The notes: a model not told the origin generated them from the sequence alone. DNA of 20,940 nucleotides from Cyanobacteria bacterium OH_SFB_17 (GCA_023395735.1 JAEWYI010000037.1:1-20940); one strand, 5' to 3'; positions 6,744 to 14,171 are shown, counted from the first letter of the stretch. A program made the numbers and translations.

Positions 6744-8522
6744 CTATCCTAAATCTCTATATGAGCCTTTGAAGCAGTTATCATAGGTTGTATGTAACAG
6801 TTCGTGGGATTTATGAGAACCTGGTTTTTCTAAAAACTCAGCATATAGTTTTTTAATATCCGGATTTTCATGGGATTTTCTAAATTTTAAAGACGCATCT
6901 TCTTTATAGAGTCCTTCAGCACGTCTTTGTTTAATTGTTGTGTCATTATAGCTATATGGTTGACCGCCGCCGTTGATACAACCACCAGGACAAGCCATAA
7001 CTTCTAACATTTGGAAATCAGCTTTTCCTTCGTCTATTTCCTTTAGGGCTTTTTCAGCTTCAACAATAGTAGAAACAATTCTTACCTTAACTTTTGTTCC
7101 TTTTAAATCAAGTGTAATTTCTTTGCTTCTGCTGTTTTTTGTAACTCCGCGCATCTGCTTTATGTCCAAATCTTTAAGCTCTTCGCCTGTTACAAATTCG
7201 TACGCAGTTCTGGCAGCGGCTTCTGCAACCCCGCCTGAAGCCCCAAAAATAGTTCCTGCGCCGGTATATTGACCAAACGGAGAATCTTCTGCTTCTGAAG
7301 GAAGATTTTTAAAATCAATTCCTGCTGATTTAATCATCCGACCAAGTTCTTGAGTCGTCAAAACGAAATCAGTGTCTGCAATACCATTGTTTTTGAGTTG
7401 AGAACGTTTACACTCAATTTTTTTAGCGGTACAAGGCATTATTGAAACTACAACTGTATTTTCTTTTGTATATCCTTCAAAATATTTTGGCAAAAGTTCT
7501 TTCAAAACCGGTGACATCATAGATTGAGGTGATTTGCAGGTCGAAAGATTTTTAATATATTCAGGTCTTGATTGCTCTACATATTTAACCCAAGCCGGAC
7601 AGCAAGAAGTAAATATAGGTAAATTTTCACCCGATTTTAATCTTTCAATAAACTCTGATGCTTCTTCCATAATAGTTAAATCAGCGGCAAAGTTTGTATC
7701 GAAAACCAAATCAAAACCGATTCGTCTCAAAGCTGCAGTAATTTTTCCGATAGAATTTTCACCAGGTTCTAAGCCAAATATTTCACCAAGTGCAACACGA
7801 ATAGATGGAGCAATTTGCGCTACAACTTTTTTACTTTGGTTGTTAACATCTTTCCATACTCTATCTACATCTGAAACAATAGTCAAAGCCCCTGTCGGAC
7901 AAACTGCCTGACATTGACCGCAAAAAATACAATCAGTAGCCGCCAAATCTTTTCCTGCCATTGGTTGAACCAATGTTTTTGAGCCCCTATTTGCAAAACC
8001 CAAAACAGCGTGGCCTTGAAATTCAGCACAAGCTCTAACGCAAGCTCCGCACAAAATACACTTGTTTGGATCTCTTACAATTGAAGGATTTGAATTATCT
8101 ATAGGCAAAAAGTCTTCTTTCTGTATTGAAGGATACTTAATGTTTCTAATTCCATATTCTTCTGAATATTTTTGCAACTCACAATTACCTGATTTTTCAC
8201 AGGTTGTGCATTCTCTATCATGATTTGCCAACAAAAGTTCAAGAACGGTTTTTCTGATTCTTCTCACTTTTTCAGTGTTCAAATAAACCTTAATTCCTGC
8301 TTCAGGTGGCATCGTACAAGATGAGTTGATAACTCTTCTTCCGTTAGGATACTCAACTTCTACAACACACATTCTGCATGCGCCGTATTGCGTCAAATCG
8401 GGACGGTAACAAAAAGTCGGAACATTCATTCCTGCCTTTCTGATTACTTCAAGAAGGTTTGGTTCGTTATCAAATTCTACTTCTTTTCCTTCTATTATTA
8501 ACATTTTTTTATCTTCTGACAT
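6744..8522 (-). CDS. hydA: [FeFe] hydrogenase catalytic subunit of a trimeric NADH-linked enzyme
   Basis: Catalytic subunit, 592 residues, interconverting protons and H2. Domains in order: plant-type 2Fe-2S (Cys38, 49, 52, 69); the His-ligated 4Fe-4S site HxxxCxxCxxxxxC (His101, Cys105, 108, 114); two ferredoxin-like 4Fe-4S clusters (Cys155/158/161/165 and Cys198/201/204/208); and the H-cluster domain. All three H-cluster signatures are intact: TSCCP (Cys307 as the proton-relay position, Cys308 as ligand), MPCTAKKIE (Cys364) and MACPGGCINGGGQP (Cys511, Cys515). The small-subunit-like tail with LLHTTY follows. GGAG precedes the ATG by six nt. It is the last gene of hydCBA, so with HydB and HydC it should form a cytoplasmic complex coupling NAD(H), and possibly ferredoxin, to hydrogen. 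The maturases HydE, HydF and HydG are not in this window. Confidence 0.97.
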   Translation of the reverse strand: MSEDKKMLIIEGKEVEFDNEPNLLEVIRKAGMNVPTFCYRPDLTQYGACRMCVVEVEYPNGRRVINSSCTMPPEAGIKVYLNTEKVRRIRKTVLELLLANHDRECTTCEKSGNCELQKYSEEYGIRNIKYPSIQKEDFLPIDNSNPSIVRDPNKCILCGACVRACAEFQGHAVLGFANRGSKTLVQPMAGKDLAATDCIFCGQCQAVCPTGALTIVSDVDRVWKDVNNQSKKVVAQIAPSIRVALGEIFGLEPGENSIGKITAALRRIGFDLVFDTNFAADLTIMEEASEFIERLKSGENLPIFTSCCPAWVKYVEQSRPEYIKNLSTCKSPQSMMSPVLKELLPKYFEGYTKENTVVVSIMPCTAKKIECKRSQLKNNGIADTDFVLTTQELGRMIKSAGIDFKNLPSEAEDSPFGQYTGAGTIFGASGGVAEAAARTAYEFVTGEELKDLDIKQMRGVTKNSRSKEITLDLKGTKVKVRIVSTIVEAEKALKEIDEGKADFQMLEVMACPGGCINGGGQPYSYNDTTIKQRRAEGLYKEDASLKFRKSHENPDIKKLYAEFLEKPGSHKSHELLHTTYDNCFKGSYRDLG

Positions 8523-8559
8523 TTTATTCTCCTTTTTTAGAAATAAAAATATTTTTCAA

Positions 8560-8587
8560 TTTTCACTTTGAATTTTCAAGGTGAAAA
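8560..8587. repeat. Long hairpin between hydB and hydA
   Basis: TTTTCACTTTGAA (8560-8572) and TTCAAGGTGAAAA (8575-8587) are complementary at 12 of 13 positions. The remaining pair is G·U if transcribed from the plus strand and C·A in the hydBA mRNA. The hairpin starts directly after the hydB stop, and the stretch after it on the minus strand is U-rich but interrupted. It could be a weak attenuator, a processing site or a stabiliser that sets the HydA to HydBC ratio. Confidence 0.55.
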
Positions 8588-8588
8588 A

Positions 8589-10436
8589 CTACTCTTTCAC
8601 GATAGCTTTGAAAGGACAAGCCGAAACGCAAGCCTCACACTTGATACATTTAGATTGATCAATTACGTGAGGATTTTTCACAGTACCGGAAATCGCACCG
8701 ACCGGACAAGTTCTTGCGCATTTAGTACAACCTTTGCACAAATCTTCTCTTATTACGATTTTTTTCATAGCCGTGCAAACACCAGCCGGACATTTTTTAT
8801 CCTTGATGTGAGCAATATATTCATCTCTAAAATATTTTAATGTTGATAAAACAGGATTTGGAGCAGTTTTTCCAAGTCCGCATAAAGAACCGTCCTTAAC
8901 GGCAACTGCCAACTCTTCCAATGTATCCAAATCTTCCATCTCGCCTTTGCCTGCTACAATTTTTTCCAAAATATGAAGCATTTGTTTTGTTCCCTCTCTA
9001 CAAGGAACACATTTTCCGCAAGATTCGTTTTGTGTGAAATTCATAAAGAAACGTGCAACTTCAACAATGCAAGTGTCCTCATTCATTACAACCAACCCGC
9101 CTGAACCTACCATCGCGCCTGCTTTTGTAAGATTGTCATAATCCATAGGCAAATCAAGATGTTCTTCTGTCAAACATCCGCCAGAAGGTCCGCCGATTTG
9201 AACTGCTTTAAATTTCTTTCCGTTTCTAATACCTCCACCGATATCAAAAACGATTTCTCTTAAAGTTGTGCCCATAGGAACTTCGATTAAGCCTGTATTA
9301 TTTACCTCACCGGTCAAAGCGAAAGTTTTCGTACCTTTTGATGTTTCTGTACCAAAAGAATTAAACCAATTCGCGCCTTTTAAGATAATTACAGGAACGT
9401 TTGCAAGCGTTTCTACGTTGTTGATTAAGGTAGGTCTTCCAAATAATCCTTTATTTGCAGGGAATGGCGGTTTTGATCTTGGCATACCTCTTTCGCCCTC
9501 GATTGAAGCGATAAGAGCAGTTTCTTCACCACAAACAAACGCGCCTGCGCCTTCTTTTATGTGAAGCTCAAAACTAAAATCAGTTCCCATTATATTTTTG
9601 CCTAAGAAATTAGCTGCCTCTGCATCTGCAATAGCTTTTCTCAAACGTTTGATTGCCAAAGGATATTCAGCTCTTACATAAATGTAGCCTTCATCTGCAC
9701 CGATTGCAAACGCAGCAATTGCCATACCTTCAAGAAGTTTGTGAGGGTCACCCTCCATAACACTTCTATCCATAAATGCACCTGGGTCACCTTCGTCTCC
9801 GTTGCATACTACATAACTTTTTCCACCCTTATTAGCTGCGGTAAATTTCCATTTCGTTCCTGTTGAAAAACCACCGCCTCCACGGCCTCTTAGCCCTGAA
9901 TCGATGATTTCTTGAATAACAGCGTCAGGCTTATCTTCTTTTAAAACGACTGAAAGAGCTTCATAACCTCTTACAGAAATCGCTTCTTCCAAAGATTCCG
10001 CGTTTATATGACCGCAATTTGCGAGCGCTGTTCTTGTTTGTTTTGCGTAGAAATTGATTTCTTCGTTTTTGTGAACATGCTCATTTGTGTGTGGGTCAGT
10101 ATACAAAAGTCTTTCAACCGGAATATTATTTTTAAGATGGCTTTCAAAAATTTCTTCGACATCTTGAGGTTTTACCTTAACGTATGTTGTGTGCTTATCA
10201 GGAATTATAACAAGCACCCCTTGTTCGCAAAAACCGTGACAACCGGTAGGAACAACCGTCATTTTATCATATTCTGTAATAGTTGAAACACTAGCGCCCA
10301 GTTCTTTAAATTTTTCGATAACTTTCATAGAACCATTTGCAACGCATCCTGTTCCTGCACAAACCAAAACACGCAAGCCTTGTTCCTGAACGTGCTTCAT
10401 TGCTTTTTCTTGTTCTGCTTTAATATCTATATTCAT
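8589..10436 (-). CDS. hydB: NADH-binding (NuoF-like) subunit of the [FeFe] hydrogenase
   Basis: Flavoprotein subunit, 615 residues, exchanging electrons with NAD(H) through FMN. An N-terminal thioredoxin-like 2Fe-2S domain has Cys26, 31, 66 and 70. The NuoF core carries the NADH/FMN loop GRGGGGFSTGTKW (residues 184-196) and NGDEGDPGAFMDR (212-224). The N3-type 4Fe-4S site uses Cys473, 476, 479 and 519. Two ferredoxin-like 4Fe-4S clusters close the chain (Cys567/570/573/577 and 597/600/603/607), preceded by a CPAGVC pair at 549/554. This layout is that of HydB and HndC proteins of trimeric or tetrameric hydrogenases rather than complex I NuoF, which lacks the extra end domains. The start lies 4 nt after the hydC stop. 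AGAGGGG in the end of hydC is the likely ribosome-binding site. Confidence 0.96.
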   Translation of the reverse strand: MNIDIKAEQEKAMKHVQEQGLRVLVCAGTGCVANGSMKVIEKFKELGASVSTITEYDKMTVVPTGCHGFCEQGVLVIIPDKHTTYVKVKPQDVEEIFESHLKNNIPVERLLYTDPHTNEHVHKNEEINFYAKQTRTALANCGHINAESLEEAISVRGYEALSVVLKEDKPDAVIQEIIDSGLRGRGGGGFSTGTKWKFTAANKGGKSYVVCNGDEGDPGAFMDRSVMEGDPHKLLEGMAIAAFAIGADEGYIYVRAEYPLAIKRLRKAIADAEAANFLGKNIMGTDFSFELHIKEGAGAFVCGEETALIASIEGERGMPRSKPPFPANKGLFGRPTLINNVETLANVPVIILKGANWFNSFGTETSKGTKTFALTGEVNNTGLIEVPMGTTLREIVFDIGGGIRNGKKFKAVQIGGPSGGCLTEEHLDLPMDYDNLTKAGAMVGSGGLVVMNEDTCIVEVARFFMNFTQNESCGKCVPCREGTKQMLHILEKIVAGKGEMEDLDTLEELAVAVKDGSLCGLGKTAPNPVLSTLKYFRDEYIAHIKDKKCPAGVCTAMKKIVIREDLCKGCTKCARTCPVGAISGTVKNPHVIDQSKCIKCEACVSACPFKAIVKE

Positions 10437-10440
10437 CCTC

Positions 10441-10935
10441 TTACCCCTCTTCCTGCATAATTGTGTCTATAACTATCTTTACTGCATCAGATGTCATCTG
10501 AGGATAAACTTTTTCATTGATAACCATAACAGGAGCAAGTCCGCAAGCACCAAGACAACTAACAGTTTCAAGCGAAAACAAACCATCTTCTGTTGTCAAC
10601 TGACCTTCTTGCAAGCCCAATTTAGCTCTAACAGCTTTTAATACAGGCATTGAACCTCTTACGTGACAAGCTGTTCCGTCACAAACTTTTATCTCATATT
10701 TACCTTTTGGCTCCAGTGAAAACTGAGCATAAAAAGTAGCAACCCCATATACGGTTGCAGGGGACAATCCCTCAATTTTTGTTCCAATGTAAGTCATAGC
10801 ATCTTCGGGCAAATATCTAAAAGTTTCTTGAACTTTTTGCAAAATTGCAATAAGATTTGACTTTTTACTACCGAAGGATTTAATAATTTCATCAACTTTC
10901 GAAAAGTCGATTTTTCTCGGACTTTGCGCCACCAT
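10441..10935 (-). CDS. hydC: NuoE-like 2Fe-2S subunit of the [FeFe] hydrogenase
   Basis: Thioredoxin-fold 2Fe-2S protein of 164 residues. Cys85 and Cys90 (CDGTAC) with Cys127 and Cys131 (CLGAC) are the four cluster ligands of the NuoE/HydC family; the helical N-terminal part with LPEDAMTYIG is also typical. It docks on HydB in the NADH-oxidising module. It is the first gene of hydCBA, and AAAGGAG precedes its ATG by six nt. The promoter upstream carries a Rex-like operator and a foldable leader, so expression of the whole complex is probably tied to NADH/NAD+ ratio. NuoE of complex I is excluded by context, since no other nuo genes follow and hydA does. Confidence 0.95.
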   Translation of the reverse strand: MVAQSPRKIDFSKVDEIIKSFGSKKSNLIAILQKVQETFRYLPEDAMTYIGTKIEGLSPATVYGVATFYAQFSLEPKGKYEIKVCDGTACHVRGSMPVLKAVRAKLGLQEGQLTTEDGLFSLETVSCLGACGLAPVMVINEKVYPQMTSDAVKIVIDTIMQEEG

Positions 10936-10967
10936 CTTTTTCTCCTTTAACCATATCTTTTCTGTTT

Positions 10968-11048
10968 ACGGTTGCTGTCATATATTCGCAGAAAACCCAG
11001 TTCCGTTCTGAGCTTAAGACTGCAATGCTTCACCTTTCACGCAACCGT
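10968..11048 (-). ncRNA. Structured 5' leader of the hydCBA mRNA (unrecognised)
   Basis: On the minus strand a perfect 8-bp stem closes the leader: ACGGUUGC (11048-11041) with GCAACCGU (10975-10968). Inside it UUGCAG (11025-11020) pairs with CUGCGA (10991-10986), and AAGCUCAG (11015-11008) pairs with CUGGGUUU (11000-10993) around a seven-base AACGGAA loop. The layout resembles a cis-regulatory RNA, but I could not match it to a known riboswitch class. It ends about 20 nt before the hydC ribosome-binding site. Confidence 0.45.
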
Positions 11049-11062
11049 GATTTTTATCACAA
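11045..11062. promoter_or_regulatory. Rex-like (or CRP/FNR-like) operator at the hyd promoter
   Basis: The minus strand reads TTGTGA-TAAAAA-TCACGG. The Rex consensus is TTGTGA-N6-TCACAA, so ten of twelve fixed positions match. The site lies just downstream of the predicted -10 box, over the expected transcription start, where a repressor would block initiation. The inner TGTGA-N6-TCAC also fits CRP/FNR-family sites, but those usually sit upstream of the -35 when activating. Rex senses NADH/NAD+, which fits an NADH-linked hydrogenase. Confidence 0.6.
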
Positions 11063-11066
11063 TTAA

Positions 11067-11094
11067 ATTATCCTACAAAATTTATAAAAATCAA
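11067..11094 (-). promoter_or_regulatory. Predicted promoter of hydCBA
   Basis: TTGATT (11089-11094) and GATAAT (11067-11072) are spaced by 16 nt on the minus strand. The predicted start is near 11060, inside the Rex-like operator, giving a leader of about 125 nt. Apart from this promoter, the operator and the leader fold, 10936-11148 holds nothing I can identify. Confidence 0.5.
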
Positions 11095-11148
11095 GTGCAC
11101 ATTGGAAAACTTAATTTTTTTATATTAGAAAAAGATGCATGCTATATA

Positions 11149-11568
11149 TTATTTTTTTATATCATTTGTCAAAGATTTCACATGCCAGATAAATCTATCC
11201 AAAAAAGGCTGTGGATTTTCATCAAAACTAGGATAAATGTCAAAAATGCTCTTTTTTACATTAGAATTATACAGACTTTTTACATCTGTACTGTCATGTT
11301 GAATCTTTTTTACATTCGCAACTTTTGTATCAAAAAGCTCCATATTATAAATCTCTTTAATCCTTTTAAAATCGAGCTTTCCTTCAGGATTTTTTCTTGG
11401 AGCAACCTCGATTACAACACCATTTGTTTTTGCAAAATTTTCTATCTCCGGCGTTATTTTTTTAAAATAATCAAAAACATTCGGAGACAATTTTTCTAAT
11501 TCAGGAGAAATTTTTACATATTTTTTTTCACCAAACCTAAGTAAATTTTTTAAAAACCCTATTTTCAT
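11149..11568 (-). CDS. Hypothetical basic protein, function unknown
   Basis: Protein of 139 residues that I do not recognise. It is lysine-rich and lacks cysteine, and has no signal peptide or membrane segment. It begins MKIGFLKNLLRFGEKKYVKI and appears to mix alpha helices and strands (a TNGVVIEVAPRKN stretch near residues 48-60). AAGG upstream of the ATG is a modest ribosome-binding site. It lies between rdgB and the hyd promoter on the same strand, preceded by its own promoter candidate and an RNA hairpin. No terminator separates it from hydCBA, so some read-through into the hyd leader is possible. It may be a lineage-specific protein; nothing in the context gives a function. Confidence 0.6.
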   Translation of the reverse strand: MKIGFLKNLLRFGEKKYVKISPELEKLSPNVFDYFKKITPEIENFAKTNGVVIEVAPRKNPEGKLDFKRIKEIYNMELFDTKVANVKKIQHDSTDVKSLYNSNVKKSIFDIYPSFDENPQPFLDRFIWHVKSLTNDIKK

Positions 11569-11607
11569 TTTAACCTTTTTAATCCATAAATTGATGATTT
11601 AATATGG

Positions 11608-11635
11608 TTTATATTATCATTTACAAATACACCAA
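11608..11635 (-). promoter_or_regulatory. Candidate promoter upstream of the hypothetical gene at 11149-11568
   Basis: TTGGTG (11630-11635) and TATAAA (11608-11613) lie 16 nt apart on the minus strand, about 40 nt before the start codon. Confidence 0.35.
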
Positions 11636-11639
11636 GTCA

Positions 11640-11665
11640 TCAGACAGGTGACCATCCCCATCTGA
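11640..11665 (-). repeat. RNA hairpin downstream of rdgB
   Basis: On the minus strand UCAGAUGGG (11665-11657) pairs with CCUGUCUGA (11648-11640) over nine positions, two of them G·U wobbles, around an eight-base loop. On the plus strand the same two positions would be C·A mismatches, so the minus-strand RNA is the better folder. No U-run follows, so it is not a normal terminator; it may protect the 3' end of the rdgB transcript. Confidence 0.4.
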
Positions 11666-11691
11666 CTAATAAAAAATATAAAAAAACTTAA

Positions 11692-12279
11692 TTAAGCTTG
11701 CTTATAATTTGTATTCAAAAAAGCAATCAACTTCTGAAGCGCTATTGCCCTATGAGATATAAGATTTTTTTCACCTTCAGGCAACTCCGCCATAGCCAAA
11801 TTTTTTCCATCGACAACAAAAATCGGATCATAGCCAAATCCGTTTGTTCCCTTTGCTTCAAATCCAATTTTGCCCAAGCACTCTCCTCTATCTGCGAAAA
11901 CAACTTTTCCGCTTTCATCTAAAAGTGTCATTGCACATACAAATTTTGCTTGCCTTTTTTCGTTCGGAACATCTTTTAGGGCATCTAAAAGTTTTTGTAT
12001 TCTTTTATCAGCACTATCAGCGTATCTTGCAGAATGTATCCCCGGAGCGCCATCTAAAGCATCTACGCATAGGCCTGAATCATCAGCCAAAGTAGGAAGT
12101 CCTGTAAGTCTATGGGCTTCAGATGCTTTTATCAAAGAATTTTCTTCAAAAGTTTTTCCATCTTCAATAGGGTCAAATTCACCTTCGGGTAAAACGAACT
12201 GTATTTCTATATCCTTAACTATAGCGTTTATTTCTTCTACTTTATGAGGATTTGATGTAGCTAAAACTATTTTTTTCAT
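11692..12279 (-). CDS. rdgB: RdgB/HAM1 dITP/XTP pyrophosphatase
   Basis: House-cleaning enzyme of 195 residues that hydrolyses non-canonical purine nucleoside triphosphates (dITP, ITP, XTP) to the monophosphate and pyrophosphate, keeping hypoxanthine and xanthine out of nucleic acids. The N-terminal KKIVLATSNPHKVEE is the phosphate-binding signature. ADDSGLCVDAL with GAPGIHSARYA carries the metal-binding acids, NGFGYDPIF follows, and ISHRAIAL is the C-terminal SHR motif that reads the base. I start at the ATG of 12277-12279, which has AGGG ten nt upstream and matches the family N-terminus; the frame extends three codons to a GTG at 12288 that has no usable ribosome-binding site. It follows the hypothetical gene at 12292 with a 12-nt gap. 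Confidence 0.96.
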   Translation of the reverse strand: MKKIVLATSNPHKVEEINAIVKDIEIQFVLPEGEFDPIEDGKTFEENSLIKASEAHRLTGLPTLADDSGLCVDALDGAPGIHSARYADSADKRIQKLLDALKDVPNEKRQAKFVCAMTLLDESGKVVFADRGECLGKIGFEAKGTNGFGYDPIFVVDGKNLAMAELPEGEKNLISHRAIALQKLIAFLNTNYKQA

Positions 12280-12291
12280 ATACAACACGCC

Positions 12292-12696
12292 CTATTTCTT
12301 TTGCAACAATGAAAACTTTTTACCCTTCATTTTTGGCAATAAACAATTGTTAGAGAAAAAGTAACCAAAAGCTTCATTCAAATTTTTATAATATTTAACA
12401 GCTATAGATTGATTAAATAATGGTGAAATAGTATTATTTTTTTTCATTCTATAAACACTCATGTATATAGAATTATCAACCATCGTCTTAGCTTCAATAT
12501 ATAACTTTGCAGCTTTAACATAATAAGGAAGTATTGTGTTTTCTGCTACAGATTTTGCCAAATTCGGATTACCTCCATCAATGACCTTAATCAATTTTTG
12601 ACTCTCCCATGCCGGATTGGATAAATTTCTGTTTTTATATTTATTAACAGCAAACTTTATATGGTTCAATTTATATCTAACTCCTGCAACATTCAT
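12292..12696 (-). CDS. Hypothetical basic helical protein, function unknown
   Basis: Protein of 134 residues that I do not recognise. It is basic, mostly helical by composition, and Tyr/Asn/Lys-rich, with a lysine-rich end (KMKGKKFSLLQKK). There is no signal peptide and no clear membrane span. GGAG eight nt before the ATG is a good ribosome-binding site, and the stop lies 12 nt before the rdgB start, so the two are probably cotranslated. uppS lies upstream on the same strand. The gene is likely real because of its signals and spacing, but I can give no function. A structural fold search would be the only useful lead. Confidence 0.65.
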   Translation of the reverse strand: MNVAGVRYKLNHIKFAVNKYKNRNLSNPAWESQKLIKVIDGGNPNLAKSVAENTILPYYVKAAKLYIEAKTMVDNSIYMSVYRMKKNNTISPLFNQSIAVKYYKNLNEAFGYFFSNNCLLPKMKGKKFSLLQKK

Positions 12697-12719
12697 GATA
12701 ACATCTCCTTTTACTACTT

Positions 12720-12757
12720 ACTAGCATGAACGGACAAACAAAAAAAAATTTGCTAGT
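12720..12757. repeat. Inverted repeat in the uppS to 12292 gene spacer
   Basis: ACTAGCA (12720-12726) and TGCTAGT (12751-12757) form a 7-bp inverted repeat around a 24-nt spacer that is A-rich on the plus strand (U-rich in the minus-strand transcript). The long loop makes it a poor terminator; it may be a protein-binding site or chance. Confidence 0.3.
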
Positions 12758-12778
12758 TAATAAAATATCATAATAAAA

Positions 12779-13507
12779 CTACTCACCAAAACGTCTTTGA
12801 CGTCTGTTGAATTCTACGACCGCATCTGCAATCGAATTTTCATCAAACTCAGGCCAATACTGCTTTGTAACAAGAAATTCTGCATAGGCAATTTGCCAAA
12901 GAAGGTAGTTTGAAACCCTCATCTCTCCGCCTGTTCTGATTAACAAATCAGGATCTGGAATATTTGCTGTATAAAGTTCTCTTGATATGATTTCTTCAGT
13001 GATTTCTTCTTCTTTATACCCCAATTTGATTATATTTTTAACTGCATTAACAACTTCATCTCTTGCACCATAATTAAAAGCAATTTGTAAATTTACACCA
13101 TTGTTATTTTCCGTTTTCTTCATTGATTCATTTAAAATCTTTTGCAGTTTCGGATTTAGAGCAGCCAGATTTCCTATAAAAGTTATTTTCACATCATTAT
13201 CATACAACTCGCCCAATTCATTTTTAATTGTATGAGCCAATAAATCCATTAGAAAATTAACTTCATCTGCTTTTCTGTTCCAATTTTCTGTCGAGAAAGC
13301 ATAGACCGTCAAATATTTTATACCGAATTTATGGCAAGATTTAACCGCTGTTTTTAAGGCCTCAACACCTTTTTTATGCCCCATTGCAGATGGCAGCTTA
13401 TGTTCTTTTGCCCATCTTCTGTTACCATCCATAATTATTGCAATATGTTTTAAACCTGATTGCTTAACTTTTTCAGCGATACTGCTTTCTTCTAATACTT
13501 GATTCAA
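12779..13507 (-). CDS. uppS: Undecaprenyl diphosphate synthase (cis-prenyltransferase)
   Basis: Condenses isopentenyl diphosphate onto farnesyl diphosphate to make the C55 lipid carrier for peptidoglycan and surface glycans. The 242-residue protein has the family signature: HIAIIMDGNRRWAKEH with the catalytic Asp, VYAFSTENWNR, FNYGARDEV, and the C-terminal DPDLLIRTGGEMRVSNYLLW with YAEF. The usual RTSGE is RTGGE here. The start is TTG at 13505-13507 with GCAGG about five nt upstream; no ATG gives a complete N-terminus. The gene diverges from padR across 119 nt and probably heads a transcript with the 12292 gene and rdgB. Its product could supply the carrier for the glycan enzymes elsewhere in the window, but that link is only functional. 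Confidence 0.97.
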   Translation of the reverse strand: MNQVLEESSIAEKVKQSGLKHIAIIMDGNRRWAKEHKLPSAMGHKKGVEALKTAVKSCHKFGIKYLTVYAFSTENWNRKADEVNFLMDLLAHTIKNELGELYDNDVKITFIGNLAALNPKLQKILNESMKKTENNNGVNLQIAFNYGARDEVVNAVKNIIKLGYKEEEITEEIISRELYTANIPDPDLLIRTGGEMRVSNYLLWQIAYAEFLVTKQYWPEFDENSIADAVVEFNRRQRRFGE

Positions 13508-13571
13508 GATAACCTGCTATTTTCTATTAACCGGATATGATTAATTTAAATCCACTAACTATAACAACAAA

Positions 13572-13599
13572 ATTATAATTCAAATATAAAATAAGTAAA
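13572..13599 (-). promoter_or_regulatory. Predicted uppS promoter
   Basis: TTTACT (13594-13599) and a perfect TATAAT (13572-13577) are 16 nt apart on the minus strand, giving a leader of about 58 nt before the TTG start. Confidence 0.5.
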
Positions 13600-13611
13600 A
13601 TATGCTTTTTA

Positions 13612-13620
13612 TGCTATCAT
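13612..13620 (+). promoter_or_regulatory. Extended -10 box giving a leaderless padR-DUF512 mRNA
   Basis: TGC-TATCAT is an extended -10 element ending six nt before the padR ATG (spacer GAAGTT). No Shine-Dalgarno sequence and no good -35 are present. The start point would fall on or next to the A of ATG. The arrangement is the same as at rimI. Confidence 0.4.
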
Positions 13621-13626
13621 GAAGTT

Positions 13627-14154
13627 ATGATAGAATTGTTAATTTTATACGTACTGTCTTCTAAAGAAACAACAATGTATGCTATCCAAAAGAATATATT
13701 GGAGAGTTTTGGTGTATACACAAAACCAAGTTTTGGGGCGGTAAAACCAGCTCTTGTCAGATTAGAAAAAGAAAATTTTATTCGCTCAAGAAAAGCGATG
13801 TCTGACGGAGGAAAATTATCTTGTTTTTATTCAATAACACAAAGCGGTCGGGAAGAATTAAAAAAATTAATCCTTGAAAAAATTTCTTCAAATCCAATTC
13901 AATTTAATTCGACTTGTGCAATAAAATTATCTTGCGCGTCGTATCTTTCCAGCGAAGAAAGAGAAAAACTTTTTGAACAGCTAAAAAATATGGCACAACA
14001 ACATAAATTTAGCGCTCAAAACATTCTGGAATCACAAAAATCATTGTCTTTCTACCAAAGAATAATTCTCGACAACTCAATTGTCGAATACAAAAATTTA
14101 ATAACCTTAATCGATAATCTCGAAAAGGAAAATAAACAAAATAGTAACCTATAA
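13627..14154 (+). CDS. PadR-like winged-helix transcriptional regulator
   Basis: Protein of 175 residues. Residues 1-85 form the PadR winged helix: ELLILYVLSSKETTMYAIQ, then SFGAVKPALVRLEKENFI as the recognition region, and a wing ending FYSITQSGREEL. The C-terminal part is helical and probably dimerises, ending in a short coiled-coil-like LIDNLEKENK stretch. PadR proteins are mostly small-molecule-responsive repressors that often control their own gene or a neighbour. It is followed after 17 nt by the DUF512 gene, so both are probably on one transcript. It diverges from uppS across 119 nt. No clean inverted operator is visible in that spacer. The family is clear; the ligand and targets are unknown. 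Confidence 0.85.
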   Translation: MIELLILYVLSSKETTMYAIQKNILESFGVYTKPSFGAVKPALVRLEKENFIRSRKAMSDGGKLSCFYSITQSGREELKKLILEKISSNPIQFNSTCAIKLSCASYLSSEEREKLFEQLKNMAQQHKFSAQNILESQKSLSFYQRIILDNSIVEYKNLITLIDNLEKENKQNSNL

Positions 14155-14171
14155 TAAAAAAGAAAGTTAAA

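Noticed and set aside
8589..10935. hydB and hydC as part of a complex I (nuoE, nuoF) locus
   Set aside because: HydB carries the extra N-terminal 2Fe-2S and C-terminal ferredoxin domains of hydrogenase diaphorases, hydA follows, and no membrane-arm nuo genes are present.
10853..10981. Possible leader peptide (ATG at 10981 on the minus strand) overlapping the hydC start
   Set aside because: There is no Shine-Dalgarno sequence, the frame shows no codon run typical of attenuation, and its ATG lies inside the leader fold.
10972..11499. Open frame of 175 codons on the plus strand
   Set aside because: It crosses the hyd leader, operator and promoter and is antisense to the hypothetical gene at 11149-11568; composition is Ile/Phe/Lys-rich as expected from AT-rich noncoding reading, and no ribosome-binding site is present.
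12697..12778. Terminator between uppS and the gene at 12292
   Set aside because: The only inverted repeat is 7 bp with a 24-nt loop, and the T-run of the transcript is in the loop rather than after the stem.
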